NCBI GenBank assembly: GCA_013178305.1 | Contig: JABLXB010000001.1 | Span: 62,001 to 126,000, forward strand | Length of the DNA: 64,000 nucleotides | Reading direction: 5' to 3' | Source: Bacillota bacterium | GTDB taxonomy: Bacteria > Bacillota > Sulfobacillia > JABLXB01 | Shown: piece after piece, positions 50,881-60,600 of the stretch | How positions within the stretch are numbered: the stretch's first letter is position 1 | Layout of the letters: each line of letters opens with the position of its first letter | Made by a program: the position numbers and the translations under genes | Notes under the pieces: model-generated | Seen by the model: only the letters and a program-made list of their open reading frames with translations | What the model was told of the DNA's origin: nothing | Database searches by the model: none

Positions 50881-51827
50881 GCTTGCTGCTCCTTCAGCAG
50901 GGCGATAAACGCCTCTTCCAGGCCCGCCGCCTGCTTGCGGACCTCCTCGATCCCGGCCCCCATGTCGACCAGGAGCCTGACAAGCGGCGCCGCGCTTGCC
51001 CCTTCATTCAAATCGATTGTGAGGCCGTCTTCCCCGAGCGCCACGCGCTCCACCTCTGGCCGGCTCTCAAGGGCAGCGACCATCCCAGGGGTAAATCCGT
51101 ACCCCGCAATCTCGAGGCGTGGGCGACGAATCCCTGTCCCTATCTCGGAGGGCAGCCCCTCCGCTATCAGGCGCCCCCTGTGGATGACCGCCACGCGATC
51201 GCAGACCTTCTCCGCCTCCGCCAGGTTGTGGGTCGTGAGAAACACCGTCACACCTTCCCGAAGCGCGAGGTTCCGCAGGCCTTCTCTCAAAGACACGGCG
51301 CTGACCGCGTCGAGGCCGCTGGTAGGTTCATCAAGGAACACCAGCAACGGGCCGTGAAGGATCGCGCGCGCAAGCCCGAGTTTCTGCCTCATCCCCCTGG
51401 AATACGTCCTGACCCGTTCGTTTCGACGGTCCCAGAGGCCCATGTGTTCGAGAAGCCGCCTGATGCGCGATTGCCGCTCGGTCCGGGACAGCCGGTAGAT
51501 TTCCCCGTAGTAGTCCAGGTTGTCATAGGCGGTGAGGCGCTCGTACAGGCCGTCGTTGTCGAGCAGCACGCCGACCCGCTCGCGGACCCGTGCGGCCTGG
51601 GTCCGGACGTCGAATCCCAGCACGCGCGCTTCACCTGAAGTCGGCTCCATGAGACCCAGAAGCATGCGAATGGTGGTCGTCTTGCCGGCGCCGTTGGGGC
51701 CGAGGAATCCGAACACCACGCCGGCCGGTACGTCCAGGCACAGGTCGTCTACCGCCCGTAGGCCGCCGAACGATTTCGACAGGCCTTCAGTCTCTATCAC
51801 TGCAGTTCCCTTGCCAGTAGAGGACAC
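50877..51827 (-). CDS. ABC transporter ATP-binding protein (exporter, NatA/CcmA-like)
   Basis: 316 residues: Walker A GPNGAGKTTTIRMLLG, signature YSRGMRQKLGLARAI, Walker B LVFLDEPTSGLD, and a C-terminal regulatory extension of about 90 residues found in NatA/BcrA-like exporters. The GTG at 51827 has GGGGGAG five bases upstream; the GTG at 51833 is too close to the SD. It forms a two-gene exporter with the permease. Confidence 0.92.
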   Translation of the reverse strand: MSSTGKGTAVIETEGLSKSFGGLRAVDDLCLDVPAGVVFGFLGPNGAGKTTTIRMLLGLMEPTSGEARVLGFDVRTQAARVRERVGVLLDNDGLYERLTAYDNLDYYGEIYRLSRTERQSRIRRLLEHMGLWDRRNERVRTYSRGMRQKLGLARAILHGPLLVFLDEPTSGLDAVSAVSLREGLRNLALREGVTVFLTTHNLAEAEKVCDRVAVIHRGRLIAEGLPSEIGTGIRRPRLEIAGYGFTPGMVAALESRPEVERVALGEDGLTIDLNEGASAAPLVRLLVDMGAGIEEVRKQAAGLEEAFIALLKEQQA

Positions 51828-51855
51828 TTCCACTCCCCCGGTGACCGGCCCGCAA

Positions 51856-51888
51856 GGAGGCCCCGCCAGTTGCAGCGGCGGGGCCTCC
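51856..51888 (-). terminator. Terminator hairpin of the hydrogenase operon
   Basis: GGAGGCCCCGCC and GGCGGGGCCTCC make a perfect 12-bp stem with a nine-base loop, 34 bases past the stop of the first hydrogenase gene. No T-run follows, but stem strength and position argue for transcription termination before the ABC genes. Confidence 0.6.
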
Positions 51889-51921
51889 GGTCCAGTCTCA
51901 ACGTGAGCGTCCTGCGCTCGC

Positions 51922-53640
51922 TCAGTAGCGAGATCTCACGGTGTAGTGCGTGTGCAGCAGCTCGTGCGACTTGTGCCCGAGCGGGTGGCCGAGGAACTCC
52001 TTGTACAGCGTGTCGACGACGGGGTTCTCGTGCGACTTCCGCATGGGCATGTTACAGTCGACCTCGTATATCGCCTTCATGCGCTTCGCCCTGACCTCGT
52101 TGGTCGTCGGGATCGGCTGGCCGCCGCCACCGATGCATCCGCCGGGGCAGCACATGATCTCGATGAAGTGGTAGGGCGACTTGCCCGCCGCTAGCTGGTC
52201 CAGGAGCTTCTTGGCGTTGCTGAGGCCGTGCGCCACGCCGACGCGGACCTTCGTCCCCGACATGTCGACCTCGGCTTCCTTGATACCCTCCAGGCCGCGG
52301 ACCGCCTCGAAATCGATCTTCGGCAGCGTCGTCTTCGTTACGAGCTCATACGCAGTACGCAGTGCAGCCTCCATGACGCCGCCGGTCGCTCCGAATATCG
52401 CTGCGGCGCCGGTGGATATGCCGAGCGGCAGGTCGTAGTCCTCCTCAGGCAGCGATGCGAAGTCGATCCCGGCCTCGCGTATCATGCGGCCGAGCTCGCG
52501 CACCGTGAGCACCACGTCGACATCACGGTAGCCGCTCGAGTCCATCTCCGGCCTCGCCGCTTCGTACTTCTTGGCGGTGCAGGGCATTATCGACACCGAG
52601 AACACGTCGGCGGGGTTGATGCCCTGCTTCTCCGGGTAATACGTCTTGGCGAGCGCCCCGAACATCTGCTGCGGTGACTTGCACGTGGACAGGTGCGGCA
52701 GGAGCTGTGGGTAGAAATGCTCGATGTACTTGATCCACCCGGGACTGCACGACGTTATCATCGGCAGCGTTCCGCCCTTCGTCAGGCGCTCGATCAACTC
52801 CGTGCCTTCCTCCATGATCGTGAGGTCGGCCGTGAAGTCGGTGTCGAACACCCTGTCGAAGCCTAGCCTCCGCAGCGCCGCGACCATCTTGCCCGTCGCT
52901 ATGCTGCCCGCGGGCATGCCCATCTCTTCGCCCAGAGCAACCCTGGTTGCAGGGGCCGTCTGCACGACCACGTGCTTCTTCGGGTCGGCGATGGCTGCCC
53001 ACACGTCAGCCGTGTCGTCCTTCTCGGCGATAGCCCCAACCGGGCATGCGTGGATACACTGACCGCAGAACACGCACGACACGTCGTTCAGGCTCTTCTC
53101 GAACGTCGGCGCCACGAAGGACTCATGGCCCCTGTGCACGGGGAACAACACGCCCGTCCCCTGGGTCTGCTGGCAGGTGTACACGCAGCGCCTGCAGACG
53201 ATGCACTTGTTGGGGTCGCGGATGATCGCGGGGTTCGAGCGATCCTCTGGCAGTCCGCGGCTGAACCGCGGGAACCTCACGTTACGAATGCCCAGCCGCT
53301 CCGCGAGCGCCTGCAGCTCGCAGTGGAGGTTGCGCTCGCACTTCAGGCAGTCCTCGGGGTGGTTGGCGAGCATGAGCTCGACCACCGCCTTGCGCGCCTC
53401 GCGCACCGCGGGCGTGTTCGTGCGCACGACCATGCCTTCGGCTGCGGGGAACGCGCACGCCGCCTGGAACGTCCTCGACCCCTCAACCTCGACCACGCAC
53501 ACGCGGCACACTGCCTTGACATCCTGATCGGGGTGGTGGCACAACGTCGGGATGTCTATCCCCGCTTTCCTGGCGGCCTCGAGTATTGTCGAACCCGCAG
53601 GCACCTGTACTTTCTGACCGTCTACCGTCAACGTTACCAC
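51922..53640 (-). CDS. hydA: [FeFe] hydrogenase catalytic subunit, NAD-linked bifurcating type (copy 1)
   Basis: 572 residues. N-terminal [2Fe-2S] domain (PTLCHHPDQDVKAVCRVC), His-Cys [4Fe-4S] site (HPEDCLKCERNLHC), two [4Fe-4S] motifs (CIVCRRCVYTC; CVFCGQCIHACP), then the H-cluster domain with TSCSPGWIKYIEHFYP, MPCTAKKYEAARPE and EIMCCPGGCIGGGGQP, which supply all H-cluster cysteines. Length and domains match HydA/HndD of group A3. With HydB and HydC it couples H2 formation to NADH and reduced ferredoxin. GTG start after GAGGGG. Last gene of the operon. Confidence 0.95.
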   Translation of the reverse strand: MVTLTVDGQKVQVPAGSTILEAARKAGIDIPTLCHHPDQDVKAVCRVCVVEVEGSRTFQAACAFPAAEGMVVRTNTPAVREARKAVVELMLANHPEDCLKCERNLHCELQALAERLGIRNVRFPRFSRGLPEDRSNPAIIRDPNKCIVCRRCVYTCQQTQGTGVLFPVHRGHESFVAPTFEKSLNDVSCVFCGQCIHACPVGAIAEKDDTADVWAAIADPKKHVVVQTAPATRVALGEEMGMPAGSIATGKMVAALRRLGFDRVFDTDFTADLTIMEEGTELIERLTKGGTLPMITSCSPGWIKYIEHFYPQLLPHLSTCKSPQQMFGALAKTYYPEKQGINPADVFSVSIMPCTAKKYEAARPEMDSSGYRDVDVVLTVRELGRMIREAGIDFASLPEEDYDLPLGISTGAAAIFGATGGVMEAALRTAYELVTKTTLPKIDFEAVRGLEGIKEAEVDMSGTKVRVGVAHGLSNAKKLLDQLAAGKSPYHFIEIMCCPGGCIGGGGQPIPTTNEVRAKRMKAIYEVDCNMPMRKSHENPVVDTLYKEFLGHPLGHKSHELLHTHYTVRSRY

Positions 53641-53656
53641 TTATCTCACCCCTCTC

Positions 53657-55279
53657 TCAGACCTTCAAGGCCGCGCAGGTGCCGGCCGGGCAGCGTTTCT
53701 CGTTGATATGCGCGTCGTACTCGTCGCGGTAGTACTTGAGCGTGCTCATTATGGGAAGAGGTGCGGTCTGGCCGAGCGGGCAGAGTGGCGCCTTGTACAT
53801 GACCTGTGCAAGCGACTCGATAAGGTCGATGTCTTTCCCGGTCGCCTCGCCCTTAGTTATCCGGTCCACCGCGTTGTACAGCTGTGTCGTGCCCTCGCGG
53901 CACGGGACGCACTTGCCGCACGACTCGTGCACGAAGAATCTCGCGAACGACTTCGCCACGTCCACTATGCAGTGGGTGTCGTCGATGATCAGCAGCGCGC
54001 CTGAGCCCAGGGCCGTGCCCACAGCGGCGAGCTTGTCGTAGTCCATCGGGATGTCCAGCATGGACGGTGGCAGGCAACCGCCAGAGGTGCCGCCGGTCTG
54101 AGCCATCTTGAACGTGCGGCCCTTCGGGATTCCGCCACCGATGTCGTAAATGACCTCGCGCAGCGTCATGCCCATGGGCACCTCGATGAGGCCTCCGTTG
54201 ACGATGTCGCCGCACAGCGTGAACACTTTCGTGCCCGGAGTAGACGGCGTCCCGATGCCGCGGAACCACTCCCAGCCCCTGTCGATGATGACGGGGACGT
54301 TAGCGAGGGTCTCCACGTTGTTGATGACAGTCGGGCTGGCCCACAGGCCCTTGTCCGTCGGGTACGGGGGCTTTACCCTGGGTTCGCCGCGGCCGCCCTC
54401 GAGCGACTCGAACAGCGCGGTTTCCTCGCCGCAGACATAGGCGCCCGCGCCGGTCCTTATCTCGATGTCGAAGTCGAAACCGGCGCCGAGGATGTTCTTG
54501 CCGAGTAGCCCCATCTCGCGGGCCTGCTTTATGGCCCTTTCCAATCGCTCGATGGAGAGGGTGTACTCTCCCCTGATGTAGATGAACCCCTGGGAAGATC
54601 CAACGGCATATCCGGCGATCGCCATGCCCTCGATGATGCCGTGCGGGTCACCCTCCAGGATCAGCCTATCCTTGAACGTCCCGGGCTCGCCCTCGTCGGC
54701 GTTGCAGACGATGTACTTGGGAGAGCCGCTTGAAGCCGCAGCGAACTCCCACTTCTTGCCCGTGGGGAACCCCGCCCCGCCCCGCCCGCGCAGCCCGGAC
54801 CGTTTGACCTCGTCGATCACCTCGGCTGCCTTCATGCCGAGCGCCTTGCCAAGCCCGCGGTAGCCGCCGCGAGCGATGTACTCCTCGATGGAATCCGGGT
54901 CGATCAGGCCGCAGTTGCGCAACACGACGCGAACCTGCTTCCTGAAATAATCGACGTCCGAAAACGTCTGCACCGGCTTCGCCTTCTCGGGCGCGCGGTA
55001 GACGAGCCTCTCGACCACCCTGCCCTTGAGCAGGTGGCTCTGAACGATCTCTGCGACGTCCTCGGGCCTCACCCTGGTGTAAAACGTGCCCTCGGGGTAT
55101 ACCACGACAGTCGGACCCTGCTCGCACAGGCCGAAGCAACCCGTCTCGACCACCTTGACCTCTTTCTCCAGCTCGCATTCCTTGAGCCAGAGACCGAACG
55201 CCTTCAGGATCGCGGCGGGGGCTTTGAGTGCGCAGTTCGTGCCGTGGCACACCAGGACGTGTGCGCGGTATAGATCCAT
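53657..55279 (-). CDS. hydB: NADH-binding flavoprotein subunit HydB/HndC (copy 1)
   Basis: 540 residues. N-terminal thioredoxin-like [2Fe-2S] domain (VLVCHGTNCA, TGCFGLCEQGP), NuoF-like FMN/NADH core (GLRGRGGAGFPTGKKWEFA, NADEGEPGTFKDR) and the [4Fe-4S] site ESCGKCVPCREGT. It ends at CPAGTCAALKV and lacks the extra C-terminal two-cluster ferredoxin domain of longer HydB proteins. The FMN centre is the presumed bifurcation site. The ATG at 55279 has GGGAGG nine bases upstream. Confidence 0.93.
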   Translation of the reverse strand: MDLYRAHVLVCHGTNCALKAPAAILKAFGLWLKECELEKEVKVVETGCFGLCEQGPTVVVYPEGTFYTRVRPEDVAEIVQSHLLKGRVVERLVYRAPEKAKPVQTFSDVDYFRKQVRVVLRNCGLIDPDSIEEYIARGGYRGLGKALGMKAAEVIDEVKRSGLRGRGGAGFPTGKKWEFAAASSGSPKYIVCNADEGEPGTFKDRLILEGDPHGIIEGMAIAGYAVGSSQGFIYIRGEYTLSIERLERAIKQAREMGLLGKNILGAGFDFDIEIRTGAGAYVCGEETALFESLEGGRGEPRVKPPYPTDKGLWASPTVINNVETLANVPVIIDRGWEWFRGIGTPSTPGTKVFTLCGDIVNGGLIEVPMGMTLREVIYDIGGGIPKGRTFKMAQTGGTSGGCLPPSMLDIPMDYDKLAAVGTALGSGALLIIDDTHCIVDVAKSFARFFVHESCGKCVPCREGTTQLYNAVDRITKGEATGKDIDLIESLAQVMYKAPLCPLGQTAPLPIMSTLKYYRDEYDAHINEKRCPAGTCAALKV

Positions 55280-55294
55280 CCTCTTCACCCTCCC

Positions 55295-55867
55295 TTACGC
55301 CGTGGCCCTGTAGGTGGCCAGGATTTGCCGAACCGTGTCCGGAGTCAGGTTGCCGTAAACGTGGTCGTTGATCATGATCGCGGGGGCCACGCCGCACACC
55401 CCGATGCAGCTCGTGAACTCGAGGGAGAACAATCCGTCCGGAGTCGTCTCCCCCATTTTGACGCCGAGAGCCCTCTCGAGGGCGTCGACGATCTCGGAAG
55501 CCCCTTCGACGTGACATGGAGCACTCTCGCACACCCTGATCACGTTCTTGCCCTTTGGCCTGGTGGCGTAGAGGGTGTAGAAGGTGACAGTGCCATAGAC
55601 CTTGCTCGCGGGAATGTCGAGAGCCTCCGCGATCCTCACCATAGCGGACTCTGGTACCCAGCCCAGCTCATTCTGGATCTCGCTGAGGATCGGGAGAAGA
55701 GCTCCCTTCCTGGATTTGTGCCGCTCAATCGCGCGCTCGATGGTAGCCGTAGTCGCGTCAGATGTCTTGTGGGCAGCGTCGCCGGCGCCCACGCCGGAAC
55801 CACAGCAACACGAGCCGCTTGCGCCCTCGGCGGGCGCGCCAGTGGACGGCGCCTTGCGGGTTTCCAC
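55295..55867 (-). CDS. hydC: NuoE-like [2Fe-2S] subunit HydC/HndA (copy 1)
   Basis: 190 residues. A variable N-terminal 45 residues with a CCCGSG cluster is followed by the NuoE fold: LLPILSEIQNELGWVPESAM, VTFYTLYATRPKGKN, and the [2Fe-2S] ligands in CESAPCHVEG and CIGVCGVAPA. It relays electrons inside the HydABC complex. The GTG at 55867 has GGAGG seven bases upstream; the frame is open to 56164, but that part is out-of-frame hydrogenase DNA. Confidence 0.92.
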   Translation of the reverse strand: METRKAPSTGAPAEGASGSCCCGSGVGAGDAAHKTSDATTATIERAIERHKSRKGALLPILSEIQNELGWVPESAMVRIAEALDIPASKVYGTVTFYTLYATRPKGKNVIRVCESAPCHVEGASEIVDALERALGVKMGETTPDGLFSLEFTSCIGVCGVAPAIMINDHVYGNLTPDTVRQILATYRATA

Positions 55868-55911
55868 CTGGTTTCCTCCCCTCCTGGAAAAGCTGCGAAG
55901 CCTGGAATTAG

Positions 55912-57657
55912 TCAGTCGCTGGCGCAAAGGCTCTTGTACTGGCCCCTCGGCGTGTAATGCGTGTGCAAGAGCTCGTGCGACTTGTGCCCGAGCGGGTGGC
56001 CCAGGAACTGCTTGTACAGTTCCTGCACCGCCGGGTTTTCGTGCGACTTCCTGAGTTTCATCTGTCTGTCGGCCTGGTAGATGGCCTTGATCCTCTTTTC
56101 GCGGATCTCGGTGTTGGTCGGTATGGGCTGGCCGCCGCCGCCGATGCAACCGCCTGGGCAGCACATGATCTCGATGAAGTGGTAGCCGGCCTTCTTCGCC
56201 TTCACCAGGTCGAGCACCTTGCGGGCGTTGCCCAGCCCGTGCGCCACCGCGACCTTCACCTTCAGGCCGTCCACGTCGACCACGGCTTCCTTGACGCCCT
56301 GCAGGCCGCGGACTCCCTCGAAGTCGATCTTCTCAAGCGTCTTCCCCGTGAGCACCTCGTACGCCGTGCGCAGCGCCGCCTCCATGACGCCGCCCGTCGC
56401 GCCGAATATGAGGCCCGCGCCCGTCGTGATGCCGAACGGCGCATCGTACTCCTCGGACGGTAGCATCTCGAAGTTCAGGCCGGCCTGCTTGATCATCCTT
56501 GCGAGCTCCCTCACGGTAAGCACCACGTCAATGTCGGGGTAACCCGTCGAGGACATCTCGGGCCGCTGCGCCTCGTACTTCTTGGCGGTGCAGGGCATTA
56601 TCGAGACGACGAACATGTCCCTGGGGTGGATGCCCATCTTCTCGGCGTAATACGTCTTGGCGAGCGCGCCGAACATCTGTTGCGGCGACTTGCACGTCGA
56701 GATGTTGTCGACCAGGTCGGGGTAGAAGTGTTCCATGAACTTGATCCACCCCGGGCTGCACGAGGTGACCAGCGGTAGCACGCCCTTTTCCTTTATGCGG
56801 CCGATCAGCTCGTATCCCTCTTCCATGATGGTGAGGTCGGCGGTGAAGTCGGTGTCGAACACCTTGTCGAACCCCATCCGCCTCAGGGCGGCGACCATCT
56901 TGCCGGTTACGATGCTACCCTGGTCCATCCCCAGCGCCTCGCCCAGCGACACCCTGGTGGCCGGCGCAGTCTGCACGACCACGTGTTTGGACGGGTCCGA
57001 CAGCGCCGCCCATACCTGCTCGATCTGGTCCTTCTCGTGAAGCGCCGCCACCGGGCAGACGAGGACGCACTGCCCGCAGTTCGTGCACACACCCTCCGCC
57101 ATCTTGAGGTCGAACGGCGGGGCTATGGTCATGTCGAACCCGCGCTCGTGCGGGCCTATCGCGTTGACCGTCTGGATCTTCTCGCACACCGCGATGCAGC
57201 GGCGGCAGAGGACGCATTTCTCCGGGTCGCGCACCAGGGACGGGCTCGAGTCGTCGATCGGGTGCTTCGACATCGCGCCTTCAAACCTGACGTTGCGGAT
57301 GCCAAACGCCTCCGCGAGGCTCTGCAGCTCGCAGTTCTGGTTGCGGATGCACGTGAGGCACTCCTGCCTGTGATTGGACAGGATGAGCTCCAGCGTGGTC
57401 CGCCTGGCCGCCCTCACGTCGGGAGAGTTGGTGAATACCTCCATGTTGTTGCCAACAGGGGCTACGCACGCGGCCTGGAGGGCCTTGGCGCCCTTCACCT
57501 CGACGACGCAGATGCGGCAGGCACCGATCTCATTGATGTCCTCGAGGAAGCAAAGCGTCGGTATGTTTATGCCGGCTTTGCGGGCCGCGTCCAGGATCGT
57601 GGCCCCCTGTTCGATTTCAACCTTCTGGCCGTCTATGGTCAGGGTTACCATGCTCAT
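55912..57657 (-). CDS. hydA: [FeFe] hydrogenase catalytic subunit, NAD-linked type (copy 2)
   Basis: 581 residues with the same domain order as copy 1: [2Fe-2S] domain (PTLCFLEDINEIGACRIC), His-Cys site (NHRQECLTCIRNQNC), two [4Fe-4S] motifs (CVLCRRCIAVC; CTNCGQCVLVCP), and H-cluster motifs TSCSPGWIKFMEHFYP, MPCTAKKYEAQRPE and EIMCCPGGCIGGGGQP. Both copies end in HPLGHKSHELLHTHY, so they are clear paralogues. It is paired with the HydB-GltD fusion upstream. ATG start at 57657 with GGAGGG ten bases upstream. Confidence 0.95.
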   Translation of the reverse strand: MSMVTLTIDGQKVEIEQGATILDAARKAGINIPTLCFLEDINEIGACRICVVEVKGAKALQAACVAPVGNNMEVFTNSPDVRAARRTTLELILSNHRQECLTCIRNQNCELQSLAEAFGIRNVRFEGAMSKHPIDDSSPSLVRDPEKCVLCRRCIAVCEKIQTVNAIGPHERGFDMTIAPPFDLKMAEGVCTNCGQCVLVCPVAALHEKDQIEQVWAALSDPSKHVVVQTAPATRVSLGEALGMDQGSIVTGKMVAALRRMGFDKVFDTDFTADLTIMEEGYELIGRIKEKGVLPLVTSCSPGWIKFMEHFYPDLVDNISTCKSPQQMFGALAKTYYAEKMGIHPRDMFVVSIMPCTAKKYEAQRPEMSSTGYPDIDVVLTVRELARMIKQAGLNFEMLPSEEYDAPFGITTGAGLIFGATGGVMEAALRTAYEVLTGKTLEKIDFEGVRGLQGVKEAVVDVDGLKVKVAVAHGLGNARKVLDLVKAKKAGYHFIEIMCCPGGCIGGGGQPIPTNTEIREKRIKAIYQADRQMKLRKSHENPAVQELYKQFLGHPLGHKSHELLHTHYTPRGQYKSLCASD

Positions 57658-57676
57658 AACTCAGGACCCTCCAATC

Positions 57677-60600
57677 CTAGGCTTCCTTGACGTCGCACCT
57701 GAGGCACCGGCTCGCCTCGGTAACGGCTGCGTCCTCGGCGAGTCCGAGCTCGACTTCGTCGAAAGAGGAGACGCGCCTGCGGTCCGCTATGCAGCCGACC
57801 TTGACACGCGGCATCTCCTTCTCGATGATCTCGCCGGTGATTGCCCTCGTGACCGATACTGTCGGCACCACGTTGCCATCTCCACCCAGATACCTGTCGA
57901 TCTCGCTCGCCGCCTTTTTGCCGGCCGCGATCGCCCTGATGACGGTATCCGGACCGGTCACGCAGTCGCCCCCTGCGAATATGCCTTTAACCCTGGTGGC
58001 CATGGTTTTCTGGTCCGCCTCGACGGTGCCGCCCTTTGCGAGCGTCACGCCCGTGCCAGCCAGCGCCTCTCCCTCGGGCGCCTGCCCGATCGCGGAGACC
58101 ACGAGGTCGGCAGGTATGGCGAACGTCGCCCCCTGAGCGGGCACCGGACGCCTGCGGCCGCTCCTGTCGAACTCGCCGAGGTTCATCCTCTGGCATTCGA
58201 GCGACTCGGCCTTCCCGTCCTTGCCGGTAACCTTGAGGGGCGCCGCCAGGAAGGTGAATTTGACGCCCTCGTGCATCGCCTCGTCGACCTCGCCCGGGAT
58301 GGCGGGCATGTCTTCCTTGCGCCTGCGGTAGATCACGCTGACCTCGGCCGCGCCGCAGCGGAGCGCGCTCCTCGCGGCGTCCATGGCGACGTTCCCGCCG
58401 CCGATTACCGCGACCTTCTTGCCCTTCACTCCGGGGTCCTTGCCCAGGTTCAGGTCTCGCAGGAACTTCACGCCGGATACGACGCCCTCGAGTTCCTCGC
58501 CCGGGACTCCGAGCTTCTGGTCCGCGTGGGCGCCGACCGCTACGAATATGGCCTGGTATCCCTGCTTCTTCAGGTCGTCAACAGTGACGTCCTTGCCCAC
58601 CTTCACGCCCGTCTTGATTTCGACGCCGAGGGCCTTGAACGACTCGATCTCGGCGGCGAGGAGCTTCTTGGGCAGCCTGTACTCGGGGATGCCGACCGCG
58701 AGCATGCCGCCCGCCACCGGCAGGGCCTCGAACACGGTAACCTTGTAACCCTTCAAGGCCAGGTAGTGCGCGCAGCTGAGGCCCGCGGGGCCCGCCCCTA
58801 CGACGGCGACCTTCTTTCCGTTGGTCTTCGCCGGCGCGAACGTCGGGAGCTCGCCCTTGTTCTCGAGTTCCCAGTCCGCCGCGAACCGCTTCAGCGTCCT
58901 GATGGCGACCGGCTGCTCGATCTGCGCCCTGCGGCACTTCGACTCGCACGGGTGGTCGCACACGCGGCCGCACACGAGCGGGAACGGGTTGTCACGCTTG
59001 ACCGTGAGGTAGGCGTCCGCATGCTTCTTCTGCTTGATGTAGTCAACGTATATTGGTACGTCGATCCCCGCGGGGCACGTGTTCTGGCACGGTGAATCGA
59101 ACAGCGTCGCGCAGACGGAAGCGCGGCACTTTTTCTCGCGGATGTGCTCGTCGTACTCCTCGCGGAAGTACTTGATCGTGCTCAGCACTGGGTTCGGCGC
59201 CGTCTGGCCGAGCCCGCAGAGCGCCGCGTTCTTGATCTGTTTGCCGAGCTCGATCAGCAGCTCGACGTCGCCTTCCTTGCCCTGTCCCTTGGTGATCCTG
59301 TCGAGTATCTCGTACATGCGCTTCGTGCCGATCCTGCACGGCGCGCACTTGCCGCACGATTCGTCCTGGCAGAACTCGAGGAAGAACTTGGCCAGGTCAA
59401 CCATGCAGGTGTCTTCGTCCATGATGATGAGGCCGCCCGACCCCATGATCGTGCCGAGCGCAGCCAGTGACTCGTAATCGACGGGGGTGCTCAGGTATTC
59501 GGGTGGTATGCAGCCGCCGGACGGGCCACCGGTCTGGGCCGCCTTGAACTTCTTCCCCTTCGGGATGCCCCCACCGATGTCGTAGATGATCTCCCCGAGG
59601 GGGATGCCCATCGGCACTTCGACGAGGCCGGTGTTCTGGATCTTCCCGGCCAGCGCGAACACCTTGGTGCCCTTCGACTTCTCGGTGCCGAGGGAGGCGA
59701 ACCACTCGGGGCCCTTGAGAATGATCGGCGGGACGTTTGCCCAGGTCTCGACGTTGTTGAGCACGGTGGGCTTGTCCCAGAGTCCCGACTGGGCGGGGAA
59801 CGGGGGCCTGGGCCTCGGCTCGCCGCGCTTGCCCATGACGGAGGCGAGCAGCGCGGTCTCCTCGCCGCACACGAACGCGCCGGCGCCGACTCTGATCTCC
59901 AGGTCGAAACTGAACGGCGTGCCGAATATGTTATTCCCGAGCAGGCCGTACTCGCGCGCCTGCACTATGGCCTTGCCGAGCCTCTCAACCGCGAGCGGGT
60001 ACTCGGCGCGGACGTAAACGTATCCCTGGTTGGCGCCGATCGCGTACCCGCATATCGCCATCGCCTCGATGACCGTATGCGGGTCGCCCTCCAGGACCGA
60101 CCTGTCCATGAACGCGCCCGGGTCACCTTCGTCCGCGTTGCACACGACGTACTTGGGAGAACCCTGCGCCTTGGCCGTGAACTCCCACTTCATTCCCGTG
60201 GGGAAGCCGGCGCCGCCCCGGCCGCGCAGCCCCGACCGCTTGACCGCATCGATTACCTGCTCCGGGGTCATCGAGGAAAGCACCTTGCCGAGGGCGCTGT
60301 AGCCGTCCCTGGCGATGTACTCCTCGATGGATTCGGGATTAATCACACCCGTGTTTCGTAGCGCAATCCTGGTCTGCTTCGTGAAGAAGTCGATCTCCTC
60401 GATCTTAGGCACGACCATCCTGGTGCCCGGCTCGCTGTACAGGAGGCGTTCCACCGTGCGGCCCTTCAGCAGGTGCTGCTCGACAATGTCTCCCACGTCT
60501 TCGGGCTTTACCTTGCGGTAGAACACTCCCTCGGGATACACGACCACGATCGGACCCATATCGCACGGGCCCATGCAGCCGGTCTCGACCACACGGACCT

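Noticed and set aside
55868-56164. Upstream extension of the HydC copy 1 gene
   Set aside because: Reads the end of the second hydrogenase gene out of frame; a good SD and GTG mark the true start at 55867.
57374-59095. 573-codon open frame on the plus strand
   Set aside because: Antisense to the hydrogenase and HydB-GltD genes; Arg/Leu/Asp-biased composition produced by the high-GC codon pattern, no family motif.
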